Positions 1-4,926 of a DNA stretch of 6,478 bases are shown one piece after another. The notes beneath the pieces are model-generated. The model was not told the DNA's origin, did no database searches, and worked only from the letters and a program-made list of their open reading frames with translations. Positions within the stretch are counted from its first letter, which is position 1; each line of letters starts with the position of its first letter. Source of the stretch: Methanomicrobiales archaeon (GTDB taxonomy: Archaea > Halobacteriota > Methanomicrobia > Methanomicrobiales > JACTUA01); assembly GCA_028678635.1 (NCBI GenBank), contig JAJRDC010000199.1, positions 1 through 6,478 on the forward strand. The letters run 5' to 3'. Position numbers and translations under genes: made by a program.

Positions 1-546
1 GAGGAGATCCTGATCGGGGCCATCCTCACCCAGCAGACCCGGTGGGAGAGCGTGGAGCGGGCGCTCTCTCTCCTGCGGGAGGCCGGGTGTTCCTCCCTCG
101 AGGGTATCCACCGGTGCAACAGGGAGGATCTGGAGCGGCTGATCCGGTGCACCGGGTTCTTCCGGCAGAAGGCGGCGCACCTGAAGGATTTCTCGGCCCA
201 CATCCTCTCCACGTACGGGGGGATCGGGGGCATGGAGGACCACGCCACAGAGTATCTCCGGAGGGATCTCCTCTCCCTCCGCGGCATTGGCGAGGAGACC
301 GCCGATTCCATGCTCTGCTATGCCCTGGATCGGCCCTCCTTCGTCGTGGATGCATACACCGAGCGGATCTGCCGGTGCGCCGGTGTGGAAGCCCCCCGGA
401 AGGACCTGAAGGGGAGGTTCGAGGCGGTGCTGCCCGCCGATGCCGGCGTGTACCGGGAGGTCCATGCCCGGTTCGTGGACTATGCCAAGACATGGTGTGC
501 GGGTAAGGAGTGTGAGGCATGCAGGATCAGGAATTCAGAAGGATAG
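1..546 (+). CDS. Endonuclease III/MagIII-like HhH-GPD DNA glycosylase (5' end outside window)
   Basis: Base-excision-repair DNA glycosylase that would flip out a damaged base and cut its N-glycosidic bond. The reading frame is open from base 1, so the start lies upstream; 181 residues are visible. The first visible residues (EEILIGAILTQQTRW) match the conserved start of the endonuclease III core. The helix-hairpin-helix lies at about visible residues 90-103 (LLSLRGIGEETAD), followed by the catalytic aspartate D117 in VVDAYTERI. At the position of the endonuclease III lyase lysine (GVGRKTA) this protein has Glu99, which suggests a monofunctional glycosylase. The LCYA stretch after the hairpin recalls the MagIII 3-methyladenine glycosylases. 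The C-terminus has only three cysteines (C166, C171, C174), not the C-x6-C-x2-C-x5-C iron-sulfur loop, so a [4Fe-4S] cluster is unlikely. The family is clear; the substrate is inferred. Confidence 0.85.
   Translation, partial: EEILIGAILTQQTRWESVERALSLLREAGCSSLEGIHRCNREDLERLIRCTGFFRQKAAHLKDFSAHILSTYGGIGGMEDHATEYLRRDLLSLRGIGEETADSMLCYALDRPSFVVDAYTERICRCAGVEAPRKDLKGRFEAVLPADAGVYREVHARFVDYAKTWCAGKECEACRIRNSEG
505..510 (+). promoter_or_regulatory. Shine-Dalgarno site of the class II aldolase gene
   Basis: AAGGAG lies 8 nt before the ATG at 519, inside the 3' end of the upstream glycosylase gene. It supports that start and translation from a shared transcript. Confidence 0.55.
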
Positions 547-1061
547 GCGCACGGCTCCATGATGAGGGCCTGGTGGCGGGGAATGTCGGGAACATCTCGG
601 TGAAGGTGCCGGGGGGCTTCCGGATCAAGCGGAGCGGGGATTACCTGGAGGACCCGAGGCCCGCGGTTCTCGTTCCCTTCCGGGGTCCTGTCCCGGCGGG
701 AGCTTCCCGGGAGCAGCCCGTCCACCGGGCCATCTACGGGGTGACAGAACACCTGGCGGTGGTCCACGCCCATCCCCCCGACGCGGTGGCCCTCTCCCTG
801 GCGGTGAAGGGCCCCGTGATCCCGGTGGACTGCGAGGGAAAACTCCTCTGCCCGGAGATCCCTGTCGTGGATGGGGAACCGGGGTCAGAGGAACTGGCCC
901 GGAACGTGGCAGAAGCCCTCACCGGGCATACGGTCGCCATCGCCCGGGGGCACGGCATCTTTGCCGGCGGGAGGACGCTGGAGGAGGCCTACCTGCACAC
1001 GGCCGCCGCCGAGCATTCCTGCCGGATCCTGGTGCTGCTGCGGCAGGTGGAAGAAAAATAA
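519..1061 (+). CDS. Class II aldolase/adducin-family protein (fuculose-1-phosphate aldolase-like)
   Basis: 180-residue, probably cytosolic, zinc-dependent class II sugar-phosphate aldolase of the FucA/adducin fold. The N-terminal phosphate-binding motif GNVGNIS is at residues 21-27. The likely catalytic acid Glu65 lies in ASREQPVHRAIY. Zinc ligands are probably H83 and H85 (VVHAHP) and H145 (ARGHGIF). The length is slightly short for the family (about 200-220). In methanogens, homologues such as MJ1418 are annotated as L-fuculose-1-phosphate aldolase and have been linked to making lactaldehyde, once proposed as a precursor of coenzyme F420 side chains; other members act in deoxypentose or methylthioribose salvage. 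The sequence alone does not choose between these. The ATG at 519 overlaps the glycosylase gene by 28 nt, and the AAGGAG upstream fixes the start, so the two are probably co-transcribed. Confidence 0.85.
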   Translation: MQDQEFRRIGARLHDEGLVAGNVGNISVKVPGGFRIKRSGDYLEDPRPAVLVPFRGPVPAGASREQPVHRAIYGVTEHLAVVHAHPPDAVALSLAVKGPVIPVDCEGKLLCPEIPVVDGEPGSEELARNVAEALTGHTVAIARGHGIFAGGRTLEEAYLHTAAAEHSCRILVLLRQVEEK

Positions 1062-1117
1062 TCCGGTCTGGCGAGGTCTTCCCTCTCTGAGGCCATCCTG
1101 TTCAGTCTGCCGGTGCA

Positions 1118-1137
1118 GGAGGGGGAGACCCCCCTCC
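1118..1137 (+). terminator. GC-rich hairpin downstream of the aldolase gene
   Basis: GGAGGGGG (1118-1125) pairs with a CCCCCTCC arm (1130-1137) around a four-base loop. It begins 57 nt after the aldolase stop codon. There is no T-run, so a terminator role is inferred from position only. Confidence 0.3.
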
Positions 1138-1326
1138 CGGTCCCTCCCCCGTGAGGATATCCAGTCGAGCGGTTATCTCTCACGAGGTTCCTCTGGTGGC
1201 AGAGAACCGGCGGGGGGGGTGCCCTCGCGGCGGGGGCGGAGCCATGGCGGAGCCCCCGAGAGCGTCCCAGTAGTACGCCCCGGAGGGATACCGCCGATTC
1301 ATGTCGATAAGAGTAAATCGCGTGCG

Positions 1327-1354
1327 TGAAACAGGACCGAGGTGTCCTGTTTCA
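1327..1354 (-). terminator. Perfect 11 bp hairpin just after the glycosyltransferase gene
   Basis: TGAAACAGGAC (1327-1337) is perfectly complementary to GTCCTGTTTCA (1344-1354) with a six-base loop. It starts 4 nt beyond the minus-strand stop codon at 1359. Its position fits a terminator or a 3' stabilising hairpin. There is no clear U-tract after it on the minus strand, so the mechanism is uncertain. Confidence 0.5.
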
Positions 1355-1358
1355 GCGC

Positions 1359-2282
1359 CTACTTCGGCTGCCTGGGCTGCTGGAGGAGGTGCAGCTCGTG
1401 GAGCACCTCGCGGTGGAACGCGAGGATGATATCCGAGATGATCCCGAACATGAAGATCTCGAACCCTATCATGACCAGGAGGACGGTGAGGATCGTCATC
1501 GGGATGTGGTTGATACCCTTGAGCCATTCCGACACCACGTAGACACCGGTGAAGATCCCGAGCACCGTGATGATCAGGCCGATGAATCCGAAGTAGAAGA
1601 CCGGGTTGTTCACCTTCGCGAGCCGGTACATGGTGGTGATGATCTTGGCCCCGTCGTGGAACGGGTCCAGCTTCGTCCGGGTCCCCACCCGCTTGTGGTA
1701 CTGGACCGGGACCACCATGACCCGCTGGTTGTTCCGGACGGCCTCCACCGTGATCTCGGTCTCGATCTCAAAGCCCTTCTCCTTCAGGTTCATCTGCCGG
1801 ACCGAGTCCATGGTGAAGGCCCGGTACCCCGAGAGGATGTCGTGGAGCTCCCGGCCATGGGAGATCTTGAAGAGGGCGTTGATCAGCAGGTTGCCCCGGT
1901 AGTTGAAGAACCCGAAGGCGCCCTTGTCCGGTGATCCCAGCCTGTCGCCGATCACGTGGTCAAAGCCCAGATAGAGGGGCCGGAGCATCTTCTCGGCATC
2001 CTTCGCCGAGTAGGTGCCATCGCCATCCACCAGGAGCACGTAGGGAGTGTCCACCAGTCCGAAGGCCTCAATGATGGCGTTTCCCTTCCCCTTCCCGGTC
2101 TGGGTCTTCACCGTGACGCCGGTGCTCCGGGCGATCTCCAGGGTTTTGTCCGTGGACCGGCCATCCATGACGAGAATGCGCCGGAACCCCACCTTCTGGA
2201 AGTCCTTAATGACCCCGCCCACCGTCGGTTCCTCGTTGAGGGTAGGGATGAGGACCGTCACCTCGTCGGGGTTGAACTTCAT
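1359..2282 (-). CDS. aglJ: AglJ-type membrane glycosyltransferase (family 2) for S-layer N-glycosylation
   Basis: 307-residue GT-A glycosyltransferase with a C-terminal membrane anchor. AglJ of Haloferax transfers the first sugar to dolichol phosphate for N-glycosylation of the S-layer glycoprotein; the same step is inferred here. The nucleotide-sugar fold starts at VTVLIPTLNEE (residues 8-18). A conserved MDGRSTDKT follows at 39-47, and the metal-binding DxD is D86/D88 in LLVDGDGTY. Family-like motifs HDILSGYRAF (147-156) and FEIETEIT (171-178) follow. Two hydrophobic helices, about 228-250 and 261-287, precede a short tail. The start is the ATG at 2282, because the first beta strand begins just after it; the frame stays open further upstream, but that part is antisense to the DUF99 gene. 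An in-frame ATG at 2309 would add nine residues. No Shine-Dalgarno site is visible. Other glycosylation genes are absent nearby, so it acts alone at this locus. The specific AglJ assignment is less certain than the glycosyltransferase call. Confidence 0.8.
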   Translation of the reverse strand: MKFNPDEVTVLIPTLNEEPTVGGVIKDFQKVGFRRILVMDGRSTDKTLEIARSTGVTVKTQTGKGKGNAIIEAFGLVDTPYVLLVDGDGTYSAKDAEKMLRPLYLGFDHVIGDRLGSPDKGAFGFFNYRGNLLINALFKISHGRELHDILSGYRAFTMDSVRQMNLKEKGFEIETEITVEAVRNNQRVMVVPVQYHKRVGTRTKLDPFHDGAKIITTMYRLAKVNNPVFYFGFIGLIITVLGIFTGVYVVSEWLKGINHIPMTILTVLLVMIGFEIFMFGIISDIILAFHREVLHELHLLQQPRQPK

Positions 2283-2287
2283 CACTA

Positions 2288-2301
2288 GGATATTATAATC
2301 C
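2288..2301. promoter_or_regulatory. Near-palindromic TATA-like element between aglJ and the DUF99 gene
   Basis: An AT-rich GGATATTATAATCC, nearly its own reverse complement, is the only AT-rich block in the 37 bp divergent gap. Its centre is about 25-26 bp before the ATG at 2320, which fits a leaderless or very short-leader transcript of the DUF99 gene. For the minus-strand gene it lies too close to the start at 2282; a weaker ACTTATGTC-like element around 2305-2313 on the minus strand would sit at the right distance. Confidence 0.5.
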
Positions 2302-2319
2302 CCTGACATAAGTCCTTCC

Positions 2320-2889
2320 ATGCACCTGGCCAAGAAGGGGCTGCGGGTCCTCGGGGTCGCCGAGTCCTTCCGGGGCCGGACCGCGTCCACCATGGCCGGC
2401 GTGGTGATGCGCAAGGACCTCCGGATCGACGGGATGGCGGTGACCCGCCTCTCCGTGGGCGGGATGGACGCCACGGACGCCGTACTCCGGATCCTGGCCT
2501 CGCTCAGGCGCAGGGACATCAACGCAATCCTCCTCTCCGGGGCGGTGATCGCCTGGTACAACATCCTTGATCCTGCACGGATCAACGACGGGTCCGGCCT
2601 CCCCGTCATTGTCGTCACCTACGAGGACTCGGAGGGGCTGGAGGAGGATCTCAGGCACCACTTTCCCGACGATGCGGACCGGATGGAGGCCTACCGGAGG
2701 CTGGGGGACCGGACCCCACTGGATCTCCCGACAGGATACCGGGCGTTCTTCCGGGCATGGGGAATGGGAGAGGCCGATGCTGCCCGGCTCTGCACGGATT
2801 TCACCATCGACGGGAAGGTCCCGGAACCCTGCCGGGTGGCACGCCTGGTAGCCCGGGCCGCGATGCAGGAGTTCGGGCCGGGGGGGTGA
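2320..2889 (+). CDS. DUF99 (UPF0215) family protein, endonuclease V-like fold
   Basis: 189-residue protein of the mostly archaeal DUF99/UPF0215 family. Recognised motifs are an N-terminal KKGLRVLGVAESF (5-17), a middle block AGVVMRKDLRIDG (26-38) and VGGMDAT (46-52), then DINAILLSGAVIAWYNILD (66-84) and PVIVVTYEDSEGLE (95-108). From family knowledge, DUF99 is related in fold to endonuclease V (RNase H-like), which suggests a nucleic-acid role, but no enzymatic activity is established to my knowledge and I do not assign one. The start ATG has no Shine-Dalgarno site and lies about 25 bp after a TATA-like element, consistent with leaderless transcription. It diverges from aglJ and converges on the zinc-ribbon gene, with a hairpin between. 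Its length is typical for the family. Confidence 0.85.
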   Translation: MHLAKKGLRVLGVAESFRGRTASTMAGVVMRKDLRIDGMAVTRLSVGGMDATDAVLRILASLRRRDINAILLSGAVIAWYNILDPARINDGSGLPVIVVTYEDSEGLEEDLRHHFPDDADRMEAYRRLGDRTPLDLPTGYRAFFRAWGMGEADAARLCTDFTIDGKVPEPCRVARLVARAAMQEFGPGG

Positions 2890-2902
2890 AAGGAAGCGGG
2901 GA

Positions 2903-2923
2903 CCCTGCCGATCCAAGGCAGGG
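2903..2923. terminator. Hairpin between convergent DUF99 and zinc-ribbon genes
   Basis: CCCTGCC (2903-2909) and GGCAGGG (2917-2923) form a perfect 7 bp stem with a seven-base loop, centred in the 39 bp gap between the two stop codons. It could serve transcripts from both directions. No T-run is present. Confidence 0.45.
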
Positions 2924-2928
2924 GAGCC

Positions 2929-3180
2929 TCACTTCTCCCCGGCCTTCTCCCTTTCCCGGAACTTTCGTACCGTCTCCTCTCCCATGCACTGGTCGGCGTA
3001 GCGGCACCACTGGATGCAGGACGCGAAATCGTTCCAGATGACAAAACCGCAGCGGTCGCAGGTGGCGTTCGGCTCGTTGGAGAAGATCTCTATCTCGGCC
3101 CCGCACTGCGGGCATTTCTTCACGGCCAGGGTGGGAGTGCGGAGGTTCGCAGTACCCGGGCACTTGTCAAAGAGGACCAT
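2929..3180 (-). CDS. Small zinc-ribbon protein with an extra C-terminal three-Cys motif
   Basis: 83-residue, probably cytosolic protein of unknown function. The centre is a zinc ribbon: CPQCG (C23, C26) and CDRCG (C41, C44) around a beta-rich EIEIF segment. A second motif follows, C55-x3-C59-x5-C65 in ASCIQWCRYADQCMG, and the last 15 residues are charged and helical. C7 near the N-terminus is an eighth cysteine. I recall similar small proteins in methanogens but know no proven role. The ATG at 3180 is chosen because GGAGG lies 8 nt before it; a longer frame back to 3264 would overlap the upstream gene. It follows the DUF2769 gene after 31 nt on the same strand, so an operon is likely. Zinc or Fe-S binding by the second motif is inferred. 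Confidence 0.75.
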   Translation of the reverse strand: MVLFDKCPGTANLRTPTLAVKKCPQCGAEIEIFSNEPNATCDRCGFVIWNDFASCIQWCRYADQCMGEETVRKFREREKAGEK

Positions 3181-3188
3181 GGTCACAT

Positions 3189-3193
3189 CCTCC
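3189..3193 (-). promoter_or_regulatory. Shine-Dalgarno site of the zinc-ribbon gene
   Basis: GGAGG on the minus strand, 8 nt before the ATG at 3180, decides the start in favour of the 83-residue form. Confidence 0.6.
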
Positions 3194-3211
3194 GGGGTTC
3201 GTTCCGGGGTG

Positions 3212-3508
3212 TCATGCGATCTTCCGGATCTCCTTCTCCGATCCCCTGGCGCAGTAGTACCCATGGGAGAGCCCCATCCGGGACGTGACGGGGCAGGTGG
3301 GGCAGAGGCACACCCTCTTCACCACCGTGCATGCAGTGGCCCCGGCCAGGCAGAACAGGAGCTCCTGCCTCTCTGCCATGCAGAGATGATAGGTCGGGCA
3401 TTCCCCGCAGATGCAGTCCGCCCGATCCTCATCCAGGGTTTTCTGGCGTTCATCAGGGGACATCTGCTCCATTTTTTGCAGCATGTCAGGAAATCGGTCC
3501 ACCTGCAT
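3212..3508 (-). CDS. DUF2769 family cysteine-rich protein
   Basis: 98-residue cysteine-rich protein matching the DUF2769 family, known mainly from methanogens and other anaerobes and of unknown function. The N-terminal 30 residues form a charged helix (MSPDERQKTLDED). They are followed by C32-x-C34-x2-C37-x5-C43 in CICGECPTYHLC, LFC (C53) and C60. The signature second block, VCLCPTCPVTSRMGL, carries C67, C69 and C72 and leads to HGYYCARGSE (C86). Ten cysteines in 98 residues suggest metal or Fe-S binding, which is inferred. There is no signal peptide, so it is probably cytosolic. A weak purine-rich GAGAGGG precedes the ATG at 3508, and a TATA-like element on the minus strand (3551-3560) would give a leader of about 20 nt. 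It is the first gene of an operon with the zinc-ribbon gene and is divergent from the flavoprotein. Confidence 0.85.
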   Translation of the reverse strand: MQVDRFPDMLQKMEQMSPDERQKTLDEDRADCICGECPTYHLCMAERQELLFCLAGATACTVVKRVCLCPTCPVTSRMGLSHGYYCARGSEKEIRKIA

Positions 3509-3515
3509 CCCTCTC

Positions 3516-3525
3516 TTTCCGGAAA
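3516..3525. repeat. 10 bp perfect palindrome in the DUF2769 leader
   Basis: TTTCCGGAAA is its own reverse complement. It lies 8-17 nt upstream of the DUF2769 start, between the inferred transcription start and the ATG. It may be an operator or a chance palindrome. Confidence 0.35.
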
Positions 3526-3533
3526 CGGTCAGC

Positions 3534-3540
3534 TACATAT
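3534..3540 (+). promoter_or_regulatory. TATA-like element for the flavoprotein gene
   Basis: TACATAT is centred about 28 bp before the ATG at 3565. The gene has no Shine-Dalgarno site, so leaderless transcription is plausible. Confidence 0.35.
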
Positions 3541-3544
3541 CCCC

Positions 3545-3570
3545 GGGCATGGTATTTATCCTCTATGCCC
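3545..3570. repeat. Inverted repeat flanking a TATA-like element in the divergent promoter
   Basis: GGGCAT (3545-3550) and ATGCCC (3565-3570) form a 6 bp inverted repeat with a 14 bp spacer. The spacer contains the minus-strand TATA-like GATAAATACC (3551-3560), and the right arm includes the flavoprotein start codon. It is a candidate operator that could affect both divergent genes. Confidence 0.35.
3551..3560 (-). promoter_or_regulatory. TATA-like element for the DUF2769/zinc-ribbon operon
   Basis: Minus-strand GATAAATACC is centred about 48 bp before the start at 3508. This predicts a start of transcription near 3530 and a leader of about 20 nt, enough to hold the weak GAGAGGG ribosome site. 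Confidence 0.45.
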
Positions 3571-4299
3571 GCACCGCTGGTCGGAAGGAAATTCGGCGTC
3601 TCGGACATCCCTGCCCCGGACCGGGACGCCTCTCAGGGGATACGGGTCCTGGGAATCTCGGGATCCAGCAGGCAGGAACCGGGAATGAGCAAGTCCGAGC
3701 GGCTCCTTGTCCAGGCCCTGGAACGGTACCGGGACTTCGGCTGCACGACCACGCTTCTTCGGCTCAAGGATCTGGTGATCCATGACTGCGAGGGGAATTA
3801 CTCGGAGAACCCTGCCTACTGCACCTATCCCTGCCAGTCCACCCTGAAGTACGACGACGACCAGATGCAGGTCGTGTACGACGCGGTGCTTTCCAGCGAT
3901 ATCCTGATTCTTGCCACACCGATCCGGTGGAACAACCACTCCGCCCTTGTCCAGAAATTCGTGGAGCGGATGAATACCATCGAGAACCAGTACTCCTGGT
4001 TCGGCAACCGGATGATCCGGAACAAGGTGGCTGCCCTGATCATCATCGGCCATGTGGATGGCATCCAGCACGTGGCAGGGAACCTCTTCAACTTCCTTGC
4101 CTGGCTCGGGTTCCACATCCCCGAAGTGTCCATCGCGTCCTGGGTGGGAGAAAACAATGAGGATACCACCCGGGACTGGGAACTGATAGGGGCCAATAAA
4201 TACACCCAGGAGGACCTGCAGAACATGATCCACAGCACGATACGGCTGGCGGCCCGGCTGCGGATCGCACCGGAGAACAGCAGCGGCGAGCGCGGGTAA
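3565..4299 (+). CDS. Flavodoxin-fold NADPH-dependent FMN reductase-like protein
   Basis: 244-residue, probably cytosolic flavoprotein of the NAD(P)H-dependent FMN reductase/iron-sulfur flavoprotein superfamily. It would bind FMN and pass electrons from NAD(P)H or ferredoxin to an unknown acceptor. The fold starts at IRVLGISGSSR (26-36), whose GSSR loop holds the FMN phosphate. LLRLKDLVIHDCEG (64-77) and SDILILATPIRWNN (111-124) are the following strands and flavin-contacting loop, then HVDGIQHVAGNLFNFL (163-178). Cysteines C75, C86 and C90 occur where iron-sulfur flavoproteins carry a compact CxxCxxC motif, but the spacing here is C-x10-C-x3-C, so the usual cluster is doubtful. The ATG at 3565 is chosen because the open frame upstream is antisense to DUF2769 and only the residues after it match the family; the first 25 residues are a non-conserved extension. 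It diverges from the DUF2769 operon. Confidence 0.82.
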   Translation: MPAPLVGRKFGVSDIPAPDRDASQGIRVLGISGSSRQEPGMSKSERLLVQALERYRDFGCTTTLLRLKDLVIHDCEGNYSENPAYCTYPCQSTLKYDDDQMQVVYDAVLSSDILILATPIRWNNHSALVQKFVERMNTIENQYSWFGNRMIRNKVAALIIIGHVDGIQHVAGNLFNFLAWLGFHIPEVSIASWVGENNEDTTRDWELIGANKYTQEDLQNMIHSTIRLAARLRIAPENSSGERG

Positions 4300-4312
4300 A
4301 GAAACGGAAAGG

Positions 4313-4822
4313 TTACTTCTTCCTCTCCACACGCATCTCGCAGCCCGCGTCCCCGGCACAGAGGCTCCTGATGAACCTCATCTCATAGTCCGGGTTCAGG
4401 GCCTGGATCCCTGCCGTGCAGTAGGCACGACAGTCGGTGATGATCTTCTTCGGGTCCACGCCGAACTTCTTGGTCCGGGCGTACATCGGGCACCGCTCCA
4501 GCGTGAGGATGGCGGAGTCTCCCTCCCCCTGCCGGATTTCGCCGTTGTCCATCTCCGGCCCCATGTAGAGGACGCAGACCGTGGAGAAGGCACGGGCCAC
4601 CTGCAGTGCGTTCCGGACAGGGAGGGCAAAGGCACGGGCCACGGCCGCCTGCTCCTTTCCGGCTTCCATCCAGATCCTCCGGCTTGCCTCCTCCAGCTCC
4701 CGGGTGTACATCTCCCCCACCACGTTCTGGTACACCATGCTGTACACGAAGGGCAGGTCATTGACCGCCTGGGTGGCAAGGCGCCACCGGACCTCCACAG
4801 GTATCTGATCAATGTTCACCAT
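4313..4822 (-). CDS. Cys-rich conserved protein, C-terminus like ATC-hydrolase-type domains
   Basis: 169-residue protein of uncertain function. The N-terminal two thirds look helical (for example VYQNVVGEMYTRELEEASRR, 30-49) with no membrane segment or signal peptide, so it is probably cytosolic. The C-terminal part has ERCPMY (C111), TDCRAYCTAGIQALNP (C131, C135) and a GDAGCEMRV end (C161). This arrangement resembles domains annotated as L-2-amino-thiazoline-4-carboxylic acid hydrolase-like and similar methanogen sensory/output domains; I recall it from the pattern and could not test it. Such domains may bind a small ligand or metal rather than catalyse that hydrolysis. The ATG at 4822 is chosen over a GTG at 4834 because a near-perfect GGGGGTGA ribosome site sits 8 nt before the ATG and contains that GTG. 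It converges on the flavoprotein gene with only 13 nt between stops. Confidence 0.7.
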   Translation of the reverse strand: MVNIDQIPVEVRWRLATQAVNDLPFVYSMVYQNVVGEMYTRELEEASRRIWMEAGKEQAAVARAFALPVRNALQVARAFSTVCVLYMGPEMDNGEIRQGEGDSAILTLERCPMYARTKKFGVDPKKIITDCRAYCTAGIQALNPDYEMRFIRSLCAGDAGCEMRVERKK

Positions 4823-4830
4823 GCTGTCTC

Positions 4831-4838
4831 TCACCCCC
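4831..4838 (-). promoter_or_regulatory. Strong Shine-Dalgarno site deciding the start at 4822
   Basis: Minus-strand GGGGGTGA is one base from the archaeal consensus GGAGGTGA and lies 8 nt before the ATG. The upstream GTG codon is inside this site and so is unlikely to be the start. Confidence 0.7.
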
Positions 4839-4868
4839 AGCAGTGAGGGGCATTATCACCGGGCCGAT

Positions 4869-4878
4869 ACTTATATCC
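4869..4878 (-). promoter_or_regulatory. TATA-like element of the ATC-hydrolase-like gene
   Basis: Minus-strand GGATATAAGT is a good archaeal TATA match. It predicts transcription from about 4847 and a leader of about 25 nt that contains the strong ribosome site. Confidence 0.5.
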
Positions 4879-4926
4879 TCGCATGGCAGGAATCAGCCGG
4901 AGACCCGGCGGCCGCCGGCGAATCCC

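Larger units (their letters stand above)
1062..1358. other. Convergent intergenic gap with GC-rich hairpins and a short tandem repeat
   Basis: About 300 bp between the convergent aldolase and glycosyltransferase genes, with no convincing gene. It holds the hairpin at 1118-1137; a GC-rich patch at 1209-1258 containing two copies of GGCGGAGCC (1235-1243 and 1246-1254) and a CGGGGGC/GCCCCCG inverted repeat (1231-1237 with 1252-1258); and the 11 bp hairpin at 1327-1354. A 40-codon minus-strand frame starting with the ATG at 1302 is possible but has no recognisable domain and a proline-rich end. No tRNA-like fold was seen. Confidence 0.6.

Noticed and set aside
1209..1240. Possible G-quadruplex in the G-rich patch
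   Set aside because: There are long G-runs, but the loop between the two main runs is about 12 bases, and four regularly spaced runs of three or more G are not present.
1606..2298. Plus-strand open frames across the aglJ region
   Set aside because: They are antisense to a clear glycosyltransferase with conserved motifs and arise from high GC content; none shows a recognisable domain.
2283..2618. N-terminal extension of the AglJ frame upstream of 2282
   Set aside because: It is antisense to the DUF99 coding region, rich in Arg/Ser, and precedes the natural start of the GT-A fold.
3331..3564. N-terminal extension of the flavoprotein frame
   Set aside because: It is antisense to DUF2769 and unlike flavodoxin-fold proteins; the ATG at 3565 with an upstream TATA-like element is preferred.
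3827..3850. Iron-sulfur flavoprotein cluster motif in the flavoprotein
   Set aside because: The cysteines C75, C86 and C90 are spaced x10 and x3, not the compact CxxCxxCx4-7C motif of Isf proteins, so a cluster is not claimed.
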